From CAZQDP01 sp964592375 (GTDB lineage Bacteria > Bacillota > Clostridia > RUG12999), in the NCBI GenBank assembly GCA_964592375.1, contig CAZQDP010000024.1, forward strand, positions 1-29,156: a stretch of DNA of 29,156 nucleotides. The letters are read 5' to 3'. Shown here piece by piece: positions 1-7,997 of the stretch (position 1 is the first letter of the stretch; every line of letters starts with the position of its first letter). Both the position numbers and the translations under genes were made by a program. A model generated the notes under the pieces. It searched no databases and was not told the DNA's origin. It saw nothing but the letters and a program-made list of their open reading frames with translations.

Positions 1-234
1 ATGCACCATTTCAACGGCCGCCGCAAAAGGCAAAGCCTTTCCCTCGTCATCACAAGCAATGCCACAGCACACCAATGCCAAAAAACCTCTCAGTCTCTTG
101 CCGCCTCCCAACAGGCTGTAGCGCATGGCTTCATAAATTTGACCCTGCGGACAATCCTTTATTGGCACAAGCCGGTCAAGCTCAGCTTCAATCATTTCCG
201 CTCTTGATTTTAGTTCATACAAAAAACCTGCCAC
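1..234 (-). CDS. ispA: Polyprenyl (farnesyl) diphosphate synthase, N-terminal part, cut by window edge
   Basis: Only the first 78 codons are present; the gene runs off the left edge. The product would condense isopentenyl diphosphate units to make farnesyl/geranyl diphosphate for isoprenoid lipids. The visible part has the family's N-terminal substrate-binding motif YSLLGGGKRLR (about residues 39-49) and stops at VEMVH, just before the expected first aspartate-rich motif. The start is a GTG: a GAGGTG ribosome binding site lies five bases upstream, an in-frame stop lies just before it, and no ATG fits. It follows xseB by 27 bases, the usual xseA-xseB-ispA order of Firmicutes. The family is clear; product chain length cannot be judged from this fragment. 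Confidence 0.93.
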   Translation of the reverse strand, partial: MAGFLYELKSRAEMIEAELDRLVPIKDCPQGQIYEAMRYSLLGGGKRLRGFLALVCCGIACDDEGKALPFAAAVEMVH

Positions 235-261
235 ATCTGCACCTCAAATTCATCAAAACGT

Positions 262-507
262 TTATTCACCTTCGGGCCCGGCGCCTGAGACAAACGCTTG
301 CTCCGCTACCTGCCCACTATAGTCCTTGAGTAGCAAGGTAACCTTTTGCTCCGCTTCATCTAAGAGCGTATTGCATCGCTTGGTCATGGCAACGCCCTCT
401 TCAAATAATGTGAGCGCTTCATCCAAAGAGGTATCGCCCTTCTCCATTTCTCTCACAATATCCGTAAGCCTGCCTATTGCAGTTTCAAATTTCATCGATT
501 TGCTCAT
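262..507 (-). CDS. xseB: Exodeoxyribonuclease VII small subunit
   Basis: An 81-residue protein, the normal XseB size. Several small subunits bind the long helices of XseA to form the nuclease that degrades single-stranded DNA from both ends. The sequence shows the family core: FETAIGRLTDIVREMEKGD followed by LDEALTLFEEG (about residues 7-38), then a helical tail. I start at the ATG at 507 rather than the longer frame upstream, because a GGGGGA ribosome binding site precedes it and the upstream extension (MMPACCNVK...) overlaps the end of xseA and looks unlike the family. It follows xseA by 22 bases, so the two are probably co-translated. Confidence 0.95.
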   Translation of the reverse strand: MSKSMKFETAIGRLTDIVREMEKGDTSLDEALTLFEEGVAMTKRCNTLLDEAEQKVTLLLKDYSGQVAEQAFVSGAGPEGE

Positions 508-529
508 GTTTGTTCCCCCTGTTTTTACA

Positions 530-1720
530 TTACAGCACGCCGGCATCAATACTGCCGTCCTTCACTCTTACACGGAACCGCTGCCCTTTTTGCACATCAG
601 CAATGCTCCGAATAACCTTTCCATTGTCCAAAGTGGAAACGCAGTACCCTCTTAAGAGCACTTCCAAGGGACTAAGCCCTGAGAGCTTAGCAGAAGATAC
701 GGATAACTGATGCCTTCTTTTCTGCAAAGCCTCTTTCATACTGCGTTCAAGGTCGGTGAGATACCGATCTGCTTTTAATCGTCTGTCGCTCACGGAACGC
801 TGAAAGCTTTCAAATACCTTCTCTGCGCTCAGCCGCTCCAATTGCAACCGTTTGTTTTTCGCCTTTGCAAGTAATAGGCTACATAGCTTTTCCCGGGTCA
901 ATTTTAACCTATTTTTAAGCTCTATCGCAGAGGGGACCATGATTTCCGCCGCGGCAGAAGGTGTCGGTGCACGCAGATCTGCCACAAAGTCTGCAATGGT
1001 AAAATCGGTTTCATGCCCAACTGCGGAAATGACGGGGACCTCTGAGGCAAAAATGGCTCTTGCTGTCATTTCTTCATTAAAAGCCCAAAGTTCTTCAATG
1101 GAACCGCCTCCCCTGGCTACAACAATTGTATCCACGGGCTTTATGGTATTAAAATATGCAATTCCTTCTGCAATCTGGGCACTTGCTTGCTCTCCTTGCA
1201 CCAGTACGGAGTATATATAAATACGACAATACGGATATCTTCGGTGAGAAATGTTCAAAATATCTCGAATGGCAGCTCCGGTGGCAGAGGTAATAATGCC
1301 GATTTGCTCCGGATACGTTTTAATTGATTTTTTATATGCATGATCAAACAACCCTTCCGCTTTGAGCTTTTCTTTGAGCTGTTCAAAGGCAATATGTAAA
1401 TCTCCTACGCCATCCGTCCTCATCTCGTAAATATAGGCTTGGTACGTTCCCATCGGTTCGTAAACTGAAATGCGACAGCGCACAAGCACCTTCATGCCAT
1501 CCTTTGGCATAAAAGAAAGCGAAGAAGCACTGCTTTTAAACATCACCGCTTTGAGTACGCCCTTTTCGTCCTTCAGCGTAAGGTACAAATGGCCGGAATA
1601 ATGGGCTTTAAAATTGGATACCTCGCCTCTTACCCATAAATCGCTAAGCACCGGGTCGCTTTCCAAAAGTCTTTTTACATATTCATTCAAGGTTCCAACA
1701 TTTATAATTGTACGTTCCAA
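530..1720 (-). CDS. xseA: Exodeoxyribonuclease VII large subunit
   Basis: A 396-residue protein, full length for XseA, the catalytic subunit of exonuclease VII. An N-terminal OB-fold (about residues 1-100, including LWVRGEVSNFK) binds single-stranded DNA. The catalytic region follows, with GGGSIEELWAFN (about 204-215) and GHETDFTIADFVADLRAPTP (about 235-254). The C-terminal third is long charged helix, as expected for the region that carries XseB. It is followed closely by xseB and preceded by a TsaD-like gene six bases away, so the block reads as one operon. Nothing appears truncated. Confidence 0.97.
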   Translation of the reverse strand: MERTIINVGTLNEYVKRLLESDPVLSDLWVRGEVSNFKAHYSGHLYLTLKDEKGVLKAVMFKSSASSLSFMPKDGMKVLVRCRISVYEPMGTYQAYIYEMRTDGVGDLHIAFEQLKEKLKAEGLFDHAYKKSIKTYPEQIGIITSATGAAIRDILNISHRRYPYCRIYIYSVLVQGEQASAQIAEGIAYFNTIKPVDTIVVARGGGSIEELWAFNEEMTARAIFASEVPVISAVGHETDFTIADFVADLRAPTPSAAAEIMVPSAIELKNRLKLTREKLCSLLLAKAKNKRLQLERLSAEKVFESFQRSVSDRRLKADRYLTDLERSMKEALQKRRHQLSVSSAKLSGLSPLEVLLRGYCVSTLDNGKVIRSIADVQKGQRFRVRVKDGSIDAGVL

Positions 1721-1726
1721 TTTAGC

Positions 1727-2665
1727 CTATCCTTTCGCAACATAACGCTTGGCGCTAAGCAGTGCTAAGCCGCATGCATTGTCCGTTGCATATCGCGGTG
1801 GTGCCATATGGCATAAAAGACCTTGTATTTCCGATAGTTTTTTACAGATGATGCGGTTTGCCGCAACGCCTCCGGCACAAACAATACTCTTGTTTCCAGT
1901 TTGCTCCATGGCGGCACGAATAGCCTTTGCCAATGAACCGGCAATGCATGTAAAAAGTCCTGCGGCAATATCCTCTGCTTTTTCTTTGCCAATGGCCTGC
2001 AATGCTTTTGCCTCTGCACCGGAAAAATTGATATTTGTTCCTTTTACGGATATCGGCAGGGCAATTGGCTTTTGCGCAAGACTCGATATTTTATCGAGAA
2101 ATGCCCCACATGGAAATGCAAGCCCCATGGCAACACCCACTCTATCGATTAGCTGTCCGGCATGTAAATCAAGGCTTTCGCCCACAGCCTTTAACATATA
2201 TTCATCCTCTTGCTTTTCTACCTCCAGTAGCTCTGTTGTGCCTCCGGAAATGTGCAGTGCCAAAAAACGTGGTGGCACAGCGGCCCTTGAAAAATGAATT
2301 GCCGCTTCCAAATGCCCCTCTTGGTGGCTAAAGGAATAAAAAGGCGCTTTGCATATCGCAGCAACAGATATCCCAAAGGACTTTCCGGTTACAAACACGG
2401 GCATATACGAGTCCTTTGCCCTACGTGGAAATACGCTGGCACCTACTGCCTTTATCTGCGCAAAATCCACTTCCTTCGCTAGTTTCTCCATGATCTGTGG
2501 CAAGTTTCTTGTGTGGATAAACACACCCTCGCTTTGGCGCAGTCCTCGTCTGCCTTCTCCTACCTCCAAAGGCAACCGCATATCCGCTACCAAATCCAGA
2601 TTTTCATTTACAATCGCTACCGAAGTGGTATAGCAGCTGGTATCAATCCCAAAAAACATATTCAT
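1727..2665 (-). CDS. TsaD/Kae1-family paralogue (ASKHA fold), function unproven
   Basis: A 312-residue protein of the TsaD/Kae1/YgjD family, somewhat shorter than true TsaD (about 340). It begins with the nucleotide-binding loop GIDTSCYTTSVA (6-17). The metal-binding pair is kept as HQEGH (His114, His118), the phosphate-binding loop as HISGGTTELL (138-147), GGVAANR lies at about 265-271, and an Asp at about 295 sits in ATDNACGLA. The ASKHA active site therefore looks intact. Genuine TsaD works with TsaB/TsaE in making t6A37 in tRNA; no tsaB or tsaE is present here. Location between nusB and xseA is, to my knowledge, typical of a second clostridial copy rather than the essential tsaD. The ATG overlaps the nusB stop by four bases, implying translational coupling. 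Old annotations call such proteins O-sialoglycoprotein endopeptidases, which I would not trust. Confidence 0.85.
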   Translation of the reverse strand: MNMFFGIDTSCYTTSVAIVNENLDLVADMRLPLEVGEGRRGLRQSEGVFIHTRNLPQIMEKLAKEVDFAQIKAVGASVFPRRAKDSYMPVFVTGKSFGISVAAICKAPFYSFSHQEGHLEAAIHFSRAAVPPRFLALHISGGTTELLEVEKQEDEYMLKAVGESLDLHAGQLIDRVGVAMGLAFPCGAFLDKISSLAQKPIALPISVKGTNINFSGAEAKALQAIGKEKAEDIAAGLFTCIAGSLAKAIRAAMEQTGNKSIVCAGGVAANRIICKKLSEIQGLLCHMAPPRYATDNACGLALLSAKRYVAKG

Positions 2666-3069
2666 CTTTTGTATAATGCTCCCAAAATACCATTGGCAAA
2701 TGTAGCCGTTTTTTCGTCGCTGTATTCCTTGATAATCTCTACAGCTTCATTGATAGATACACTGTCTGGCACATCATCAAATATGGTAATCTCACTAATC
2801 GATAACCGCAAAGCCGCAAGTGCAACTTTGGATAAACGCTCCACCTTCCATCCTTTCGCGTTGTCCCTCAGCAGGTTGTCAATCTGCTCGGCGTTTTCGG
2901 ATACATAACGCACAACCTGCCGCACATAGCTGCTGCCCTTTTCAGGAAGCTGCGCTATGTCCTCTTCCATGATTTCAAAAATATCATCCTTTTGCACGTC
3001 CCATGCAAAAATATATTCAAATGCCATAATTCTGAGTTGATGGCGGGTAAAGCTTTTCTTATCCTGCAT
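2662..3069 (-). CDS. nusB: Transcription antitermination factor NusB
   Basis: A 135-residue all-helical protein, normal size for NusB, which binds boxA RNA together with S10 (NusE) in rRNA antitermination complexes. Recognisable parts are the basic N-terminus SFTRHQLRIMAFEYIFAWD (about 6-24) and the conserved C-terminal block SINEAVEIIKEYSDEKTATF followed by NGILGALYKR. Usual clostridial neighbours follow: TsaD-like gene, xseA, xseB, ispA. The unusual side is upstream, where galK lies only 15 bases away, so nusB appears to be transcribed from the carbohydrate-protein/galK promoter at 5025-5053 unless a promoter lies inside galK. Confidence 0.95.
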   Translation of the reverse strand: MQDKKSFTRHQLRIMAFEYIFAWDVQKDDIFEIMEEDIAQLPEKGSSYVRQVVRYVSENAEQIDNLLRDNAKGWKVERLSKVALAALRLSISEITIFDDVPDSVSINEAVEIIKEYSDEKTATFANGILGALYKR

Positions 3070-3084
3070 GATAAACCTCCATGA

Positions 3085-4272
3085 TCAGCACTGGATCTCA
3101 CGACCACCATCGCCGACCTCGCTAATATAAAAATCAGCCGTAAGGCCGGTCTTTTCCAGATAGTTTTTCCCAACTTTTAAAATAAATTCGTCAATGGCGC
3201 CATCCTTCACAATGCTCACCGTGCAACCTCCAAAGCCTGCACCCGTCATTCGAGAACCAATTGTTCCGGAAATGAGCCTTGCTTCTTCCACTAAGGTATC
3301 TAACTCTTTGCCGGTTACCTCATATAAATCCCGCAAAGAGTCGTGCGAGCTGTTCATCAAAACACCGAATAAGGCAATATCATTTTTTTCAAGCGCGGTG
3401 ATGGACTGATACACCCTATCGATTTCCTCTATCACGTGCTGTGCTCTGTTTCTTATCACTTCATCTAAAATCTTGTGCTTATACTGAGCAAACTGAGCTG
3501 GCGAAACATCCGCAAGCACAGAGATGCCTGGAAGAAACTCGCTTAATATGCGAACAGCCTCTTCACACTGAGCGCGCCGCTCATTGTACTTTGAATCGGC
3601 TAAGCTGCGCTTTTTGTTTGTATTTGTGATAATAATTTTATATCCATCAAGCCGCAGAGGGATATGTCGATAGCTTAAATCTCTGCAATTTAAAAAAATG
3701 GCGAAATCCTTTTTGCCCATGGCTGAGGCAAACTGATCCATAATGCCACAACTGACTCCAATATACTCATTTTCTGCCTTTTGTGAAAGTCTTGCCATCT
3801 CTATCATATTAATAGGTTCTTTAATTTCATTTTTTTCGTTTGAAAGCGTGGCAAATGCAAGTGCAGTCGCTACCTCTATTGCCGCAGAGGAAGACAAACC
3901 GCCTCCGTGGGGCACTGTATCATCATACAGCATATCACAGGGGCAAATATCGTAGCCGGCCTTTGCAAGGGTCCATACTACTCCGGCTTGATAATCTCCC
4001 CAAGAAAGGTCTTTATAGCTTTCCAATTGATTGATATCCAGTTCCACAACGCCCGGCAGATCGGTTGCCGATAAGCGAATTGTACTGTCCGTTCGCGGAC
4101 GAAGTGCAATGGTTGTGCACAACCTCAGCGCCGCAGGAAACACCACACCCCCATTATAATCTGTATGCTCGCCAATCATATTGACCCGGCCGGGAGAGGT
4201 AAAGAGTCTTATATCCTCGTGATCCCCACCGTATACATTGCAAAATGCATTCTTTAGTTCCGAAACTGTCAT
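3085..4272 (-). CDS. galK: Galactokinase
   Basis: A 395-residue GHMP kinase that phosphorylates galactose to galactose-1-phosphate, the first committed Leloir step. It has the galactokinase signature GRVNMIGEHTDYNGG (28-42), the glycine/serine-rich ATP loop PHGGGLSSSAAIEVATAL (121-138), and the C-terminal GHMP motif TGAGFGGC. Length is normal. No galT, galE or galactose transporter is in the window, so the rest of the pathway must be elsewhere. It sits 12 bases after a secreted carbohydrate-binding-like protein and 15 bases before nusB, and probably shares the promoter at 5025-5053. Confidence 0.97.
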   Translation of the reverse strand: MTVSELKNAFCNVYGGDHEDIRLFTSPGRVNMIGEHTDYNGGVVFPAALRLCTTIALRPRTDSTIRLSATDLPGVVELDINQLESYKDLSWGDYQAGVVWTLAKAGYDICPCDMLYDDTVPHGGGLSSSAAIEVATALAFATLSNEKNEIKEPINMIEMARLSQKAENEYIGVSCGIMDQFASAMGKKDFAIFLNCRDLSYRHIPLRLDGYKIIITNTNKKRSLADSKYNERRAQCEEAVRILSEFLPGISVLADVSPAQFAQYKHKILDEVIRNRAQHVIEEIDRVYQSITALEKNDIALFGVLMNSSHDSLRDLYEVTGKELDTLVEEARLISGTIGSRMTGAGFGGCTVSIVKDGAIDEFILKVGKNYLEKTGLTADFYISEVGDGGREIQC

Positions 4273-4284
4273 GTTACCCTCCGA

Positions 4285-4944
4285 TTATATTTTTTTTCCA
4301 TTCTTTTTATATAAGTACCATAAACTTCCGCCAACAGATAAGACGAAGATGAGCATGATGAAAATCCAGCCCTTGTCAAATTTCGACTTTACGCCCTTAT
4401 CCTCAATGATAGTAATGCGTTGATCCTTCGGCAGCGTGGAGGGATCAACCTCCACCAATTCCACATTCTTATAATACGCTTTCCCCTTATTCTCCGATCC
4501 GTAACCACCCAAAGATACCATAATGGAAAGCATTTTCCCCTTTGGATTGATGTAGAGAGATGCCTTTTCAAAACCGGTTGTTTTTTTCTTGATATCCGCA
4601 TAAAGCGTCTTGGAATGAATTCCCACATATGCACCGGCCTTTGTCCCATCGATATCATCCACCTTAATATCCGCCGACAGACGGTATACCTTGCCGGGCT
4701 CCACGGGAACTTCTTGCCAAGCATAGGTGTGATCCGGCTCGCTTGATTGAATTTCCAGCATTTTACCGCCCGCGCCGTCATCTACAACCTTTACACTGCC
4801 TTTTTTGCCGTAGGAATCCGTCGTCCAAATGTCTGGTCTGCCTTCCTCCTGATCACTAAAATTCGGGTTGACCACCAAATTCTGTGCAAAAACAGCCATT
4901 CCAATAAAAATGAGGCATAAAACCAACGCTACAAGTTTTTTCAT
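4285..4944 (-). CDS. Secreted, membrane-anchored protein with carbohydrate-binding-like (CBM4/9-type) domain
   Basis: A 219-residue protein with a signal peptide (MKKLVALVLCLIFIGMAVFA, 1-20), an extracellular domain of about 150 residues starting NLVVNPNFS, and a C-terminal transmembrane segment (about 192-212, WIFIMLIFVLSVGGSLWYLY) followed by a short basic tail. The opening LVVNPNFS...PDIWTT and the later VEPGKVYRLSADIKVD pattern are typical of galactose-binding-like jelly rolls of the CBM4/9 kind. I infer a cell-surface sugar-binding or cell-wall-associated protein with no catalytic domain. I start at the second in-frame ATG because GGAGGT lies seven bases upstream of it and overlaps the first. 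It leads the galK-nusB operon and has a near-consensus promoter. Confidence 0.72.
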   Translation of the reverse strand: MKKLVALVLCLIFIGMAVFAQNLVVNPNFSDQEEGRPDIWTTDSYGKKGSVKVVDDGAGGKMLEIQSSEPDHTYAWQEVPVEPGKVYRLSADIKVDDIDGTKAGAYVGIHSKTLYADIKKKTTGFEKASLYINPKGKMLSIMVSLGGYGSENKGKAYYKNVELVEVDPSTLPKDQRITIIEDKGVKSKFDKGWIFIMLIFVLSVGGSLWYLYKKNGKKI

Positions 4945-5024
4945 ATTTTTTACCTCCATATGTATTATCCTTTATATCAATGAGCAAGATACTAATTTGC
5001 CGCAAAGATATCCATATTATATTA

Positions 5025-5053
5025 ATTATAAATTTATATTATATATTTGTCAA
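5025..5053 (-). promoter_or_regulatory. Sigma-A promoter of the carbohydrate-binding protein/galK operon
   Basis: On the minus strand TTGACA (5048-5053) and TATAAT (5025-5030) are separated by exactly 17 bases, a perfect match to the vegetative consensus. Transcription should begin near 5018, giving a leader of about 70 bases before the ATG at 4944. The spacer and surroundings are extremely A+T-rich. Confidence 0.88.
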
Positions 5054-5067
5054 CAAGTTTTCCCTAA

Positions 5068-5099
5068 ATATTTGAATATAAATATTTGAATATTTGAAT
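5068..5099 (-). repeat. Three direct copies of a 10-bp motif just upstream of the -35 box
   Basis: The plus-strand sequence ATATTTGAAT occurs at 5068-5077, 5082-5091 and 5090-5099. The copies begin 14 and then 8 bases apart and the last two overlap by two bases. They end about 14 bases upstream of the -35 box of the promoter at 5025-5053. They could be an activator/repressor binding array or a phased A+T-rich UP element; the sequence alone does not decide. Confidence 0.6.
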
Positions 5100-5107
5100 T
5101 CGCCTGA

Positions 5108-5141
5108 GTAAAAATGAAAGGGCCGAACATTCTCGACCCTT
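5108..5141 (-). terminator. Intrinsic terminator after pyk
   Basis: On the minus strand, about 24 bases after the pyk stop codon, a 9-bp stem (AAGGGTCGA with TCGGCCCTT, one G-U pair) with a 6-base loop is followed by TTTCATTTTTA. Position and shape fit a Rho-independent terminator closing the pfkA-pyk unit. It separates that unit from the next promoter at 5025. Confidence 0.8.
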
Positions 5142-5164
5142 ATGCCGTATTGATTTATGCTCTT

Positions 5165-6922
5165 TTATAACTGTTTTACAACACCGGAGTACACAAGGCC
5201 GCGTTCGCTGTCCACCGTCACCGTGGTACCGCTTTTCAGAAGCTTCGTGGCACCCATTGCTCCTGTGATAACCGGCAAATTGAGCGTCATGCCTACAATT
5301 GCCCCATGGGTACTCATACCATCCTCTTCTGTAATAATGGCACTGCATTTTTTGAGTATTTCCAGCACCTTATTGGAGGTGCTTGGAATAACAAGAATAT
5401 CTCCATCGTTAAATGTGGCGAGTGCTTCATCCTCATTCTGTGCAACGCACAAATTGCCGCTGACCGAAAGATGATTAACAGAAAAACCTTGCACCAGTAC
5501 ATGTCCCACCAAATGCACCTTCAAAATATTGGTGTTGCCGCTGATGCCCACCGGCATACCACCTGTTATGACCACCAAATCTCCATTTTTGATAAGACCG
5601 GTTTTCATGGAAATATCCACGGCGTGTTCAAACAAGTCGTCGGTCGAGCTCTTTTCGGCGGATACCATGGGAATGACTCCCCATGACAAATTTAGCTGAC
5701 GCACAATCTTCTCGGAAGTGGAAGTAGCAATAATGGGGCACTGCGGACGAAACTTTGAAATCATCCTCGCAGTATGACCTGATTTGGTTACGGTGATGAT
5801 GGCCGCTGCACCCAAATCGTGCGCAGTGGTGCAAGTGGCATGACTAATAGCATTGGTTACATTGGGAGCAAATACCATATGGGACTCTTCAAACCGTTTA
5901 ATATAATTGATGGAGCCCTCTGTTTTCCCCGTGATGCGTGACATGGTTTCCAGGCTCTCTAAGGGATACTTACCAATGGCCGTTTCACCTGAAAGCATCA
6001 GTGCGCTGGTGCCGTCGTATATTGCATTAGCAACATCGGTGGTCTCTGCTCTTGTAGGCCTGGGGTTTCTAATCATAGAATCTAAAAGCTGGGTGGCAGT
6101 AATCACCATCTTTCCCGCTTGATAGCATTTTTTGATGAGCATTTTTTGAATGGCCGGTAGCTCCTCTAAAGGAATTTCTACACCCATATCGCCTCTGGCA
6201 ATCATAATGCCGTCACTGGCTTTAATAATCTCATCTATATTTTCAACGCCCTCACCATTTTCAATCTTTGAAATGATGCGAATTCCTTTCCCGCCGTTTT
6301 CTTCTAAGATTTTACGTACATCAAGCACATCATAATGCGTTCTCACAAATGAAGCGGCCACAAAATCAAAATCATTTTGAATGCCAAAAAGCAAATCGTC
6401 TCTGTCTTTCTCACTCACATATGGCATTTTAACGGATACACCCGGAATGTTAATGCTCTTTCGGTCGCTAATGATGCCAGGATTGATTACCTTGCAGATG
6501 ACATCATTTTTTGTTGTGCTGATGACCCTACAGGCAATAAGTCCGTCATCAATGAGGATCATGGTACCGTTTGGTAGTTCCTGCGAGAGCTTTGGATAAG
6601 AAACACTCACCCTTGTACTATCGCCTTCAATACTCTCTGTAGTTAAAGTAAAGGTCTGCCCTTCCTTCAATTCCACCTTGCCTTCATTAAAAGTGCCAAT
6701 TCGAATTTCCGGCCCCTTGGTATCCAGTAGAAGCGCGACTGGCATCCGGGTCTTCTCTCTTGCTTTTTTGAATTCATTTATCATGATCTGATGACTTTCA
6801 TGTGTTCCGTGAGAAAAATTAATTCTGGCTACATTCATTCCGCCTACAATAAGCTTTTCTATCATTTTAGCATCACCAACGGCAGGCCCTAAGGTGCATA
6901 CGAATTTTGTTTTGAGCATCAT
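5165..6922 (-). CDS. pyk: Pyruvate kinase with C-terminal PEP-utilizer domain
   Basis: A 585-residue enzyme that converts phosphoenolpyruvate and ADP to pyruvate and ATP. The barrel shows VARINFSHGTHE (31-42), the active-site signature with Lys219 in ISKIENGEG (217-225), RGDMGVE (243-249) and TRAETTDVANA (290-300). After the allosteric domain there is an extra module of about 79 residues (507-585) related to PEP-utilizer swivelling domains, with MSTHGAIVG retaining the histidine. This extended form is known from Bacillus and Clostridia. The chosen ATG has AAGGAGGA eight bases upstream; the longer frame includes that ribosome binding site and is unlikely. It follows pfkA with a hairpin between. 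Confidence 0.97.
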   Translation of the reverse strand: MMLKTKFVCTLGPAVGDAKMIEKLIVGGMNVARINFSHGTHESHQIMINEFKKAREKTRMPVALLLDTKGPEIRIGTFNEGKVELKEGQTFTLTTESIEGDSTRVSVSYPKLSQELPNGTMILIDDGLIACRVISTTKNDVICKVINPGIISDRKSINIPGVSVKMPYVSEKDRDDLLFGIQNDFDFVAASFVRTHYDVLDVRKILEENGGKGIRIISKIENGEGVENIDEIIKASDGIMIARGDMGVEIPLEELPAIQKMLIKKCYQAGKMVITATQLLDSMIRNPRPTRAETTDVANAIYDGTSALMLSGETAIGKYPLESLETMSRITGKTEGSINYIKRFEESHMVFAPNVTNAISHATCTTAHDLGAAAIITVTKSGHTARMISKFRPQCPIIATSTSEKIVRQLNLSWGVIPMVSAEKSSTDDLFEHAVDISMKTGLIKNGDLVVITGGMPVGISGNTNILKVHLVGHVLVQGFSVNHLSVSGNLCVAQNEDEALATFNDGDILVIPSTSNKVLEILKKCSAIITEEDGMSTHGAIVGMTLNLPVITGAMGATKLLKSGTTVTVDSERGLVYSGVVKQL

Positions 6923-6956
6923 ATTTTTATCCTCCTTCATTCTACTTTTGTATGCT

Positions 6957-6989
6957 GTCAAAAAAGGAGCTGCACATAGCAGCTCCTTT
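6957..6989 (-). terminator. Strong terminator-like hairpin between pfkA and pyk
   Basis: A perfect 11-bp stem (AAAGGAGCTGC with GCAGCTCCTTT, loop TATGT on the minus strand) followed by TTT, making a run of six T with the end of the stem. It starts seven bases after the pfkA stop and ends about 35 bases before the pyk ATG. I see no good promoter between it and pyk, so it probably allows partial read-through and sets the pfkA:pyk ratio, or protects the pfkA 3' end. Confidence 0.8.
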
Positions 6990-6996
6990 GCATATT

Positions 6997-7986
6997 TTAT
7001 AAAGCAAGTATTTTGGATAGTTCAAATAAATCCTGGTCGATATCCTTTTTCATTTCCAGTGCCTGCTCAATATCAATATCTACAATTTTGCTGTCTTTCT
7101 CTACAACAACGCGGTTGCCAATGCCTTCACATAATAGATTTGCAGCATAATTCCCCATACGGCTCGCCATAATTCTATCTGTAATCGATGGACTGCCTCC
7201 CCGCTGAATATGACCCAGTACACATACCTTCATGGTCACCTCTATGCCGTAGAGCTCTTGAATTCTAAGTTCCACTGTTTTTGCCAAGGCAGAGGTATCT
7301 CCCATGCCCTCCGCAACGATGACTATGTAATGAAATTTCCCTCTGCTTCTGCATTCCATGATGGGTGCGATAATATCCTCATCAATTTCATGAGGTCTTT
7401 CTGGAATAAGCACCACCTCCGCACCACAGGTAATAGCAGATGCGACAGCAATATGGCCTGAACGATTGCCCATCACCTCAATGAATGAGCATCGATGATG
7501 AGACGATGTGGTGTCTTTAATTTTATCCACTGCATCCTTGACTGTATTGAGCGCAGTATCAAAGCCGATACAATAATCCGTGCATCCGATATCATTATCA
7601 ATCGTACCGGGAATTCCTACAGTTGGCATTCCGGCGATGCTTAAATCTCTTGCGCCCCGAAACGAACCGTCTCCGCCGATAACAATAAGCCCTTCTATGC
7701 CGTGCCTGCGACATATCTGTACACCTTTTTCCACATTCTCTTGTTTTTTAAAGTCAAGACAGCGTGCGCTTCCCAGTATAGTGCCACCACGGGTCAAAAT
7801 ATCGGATACGGAACGAACATCCAATTCCTTCATGTTTTCCTGAAGGAGACCTTCGTATCCATTTTTAATACCTATAACCCTAAGTCCATTATAAAAACCC
7901 GAGCGCACAACCGCTCTGATTGCCGGATTCATCCCCGGTGCATCTCCACCGCTGGTCAGTACACCAATGGTTTTATATTTGTTCAT
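6997..7986 (-). CDS. pfkA: ATP-dependent 6-phosphofructokinase
   Basis: A 329-residue enzyme of the bacterial PfkA type, phosphorylating fructose-6-phosphate to the 1,6-bisphosphate. TSGGDAPGMN (11-20) binds nucleotide; IGGDGSF (103-109) has Gly rather than Asp after GGD, the mark of ATP rather than pyrophosphate use; PGTIDNDI (126-133) contains the catalytic Asp; MGNRSGH and GHIQRGGSPS are also present. Length is normal. It is preceded by a 65-codon gene 11 bases upstream and followed by pyk, a common pairing of the two regulated steps of lower glycolysis. Confidence 0.98.
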   Translation of the reverse strand: MNKYKTIGVLTSGGDAPGMNPAIRAVVRSGFYNGLRVIGIKNGYEGLLQENMKELDVRSVSDILTRGGTILGSARCLDFKKQENVEKGVQICRRHGIEGLIVIGGDGSFRGARDLSIAGMPTVGIPGTIDNDIGCTDYCIGFDTALNTVKDAVDKIKDTTSSHHRCSFIEVMGNRSGHIAVASAITCGAEVVLIPERPHEIDEDIIAPIMECRSRGKFHYIVIVAEGMGDTSALAKTVELRIQELYGIEVTMKVCVLGHIQRGGSPSITDRIMASRMGNYAANLLCEGIGNRVVVEKDSKIVDIDIEQALEMKKDIDQDLFELSKILAL

Positions 7987-7997
7987 TTGAATGCCTC

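Noticed and set aside
1749..2297. A 182-codon open frame on the plus strand.
   Set aside because: It is antisense to the TsaD-family gene, whose motifs are all intact, and has no recognisable content.
5068..5099. The ATATTTGAAT repeats as a CRISPR remnant.
   Set aside because: Units are 10 bp, overlapping, without spacers of equal length, and there is no cas gene.
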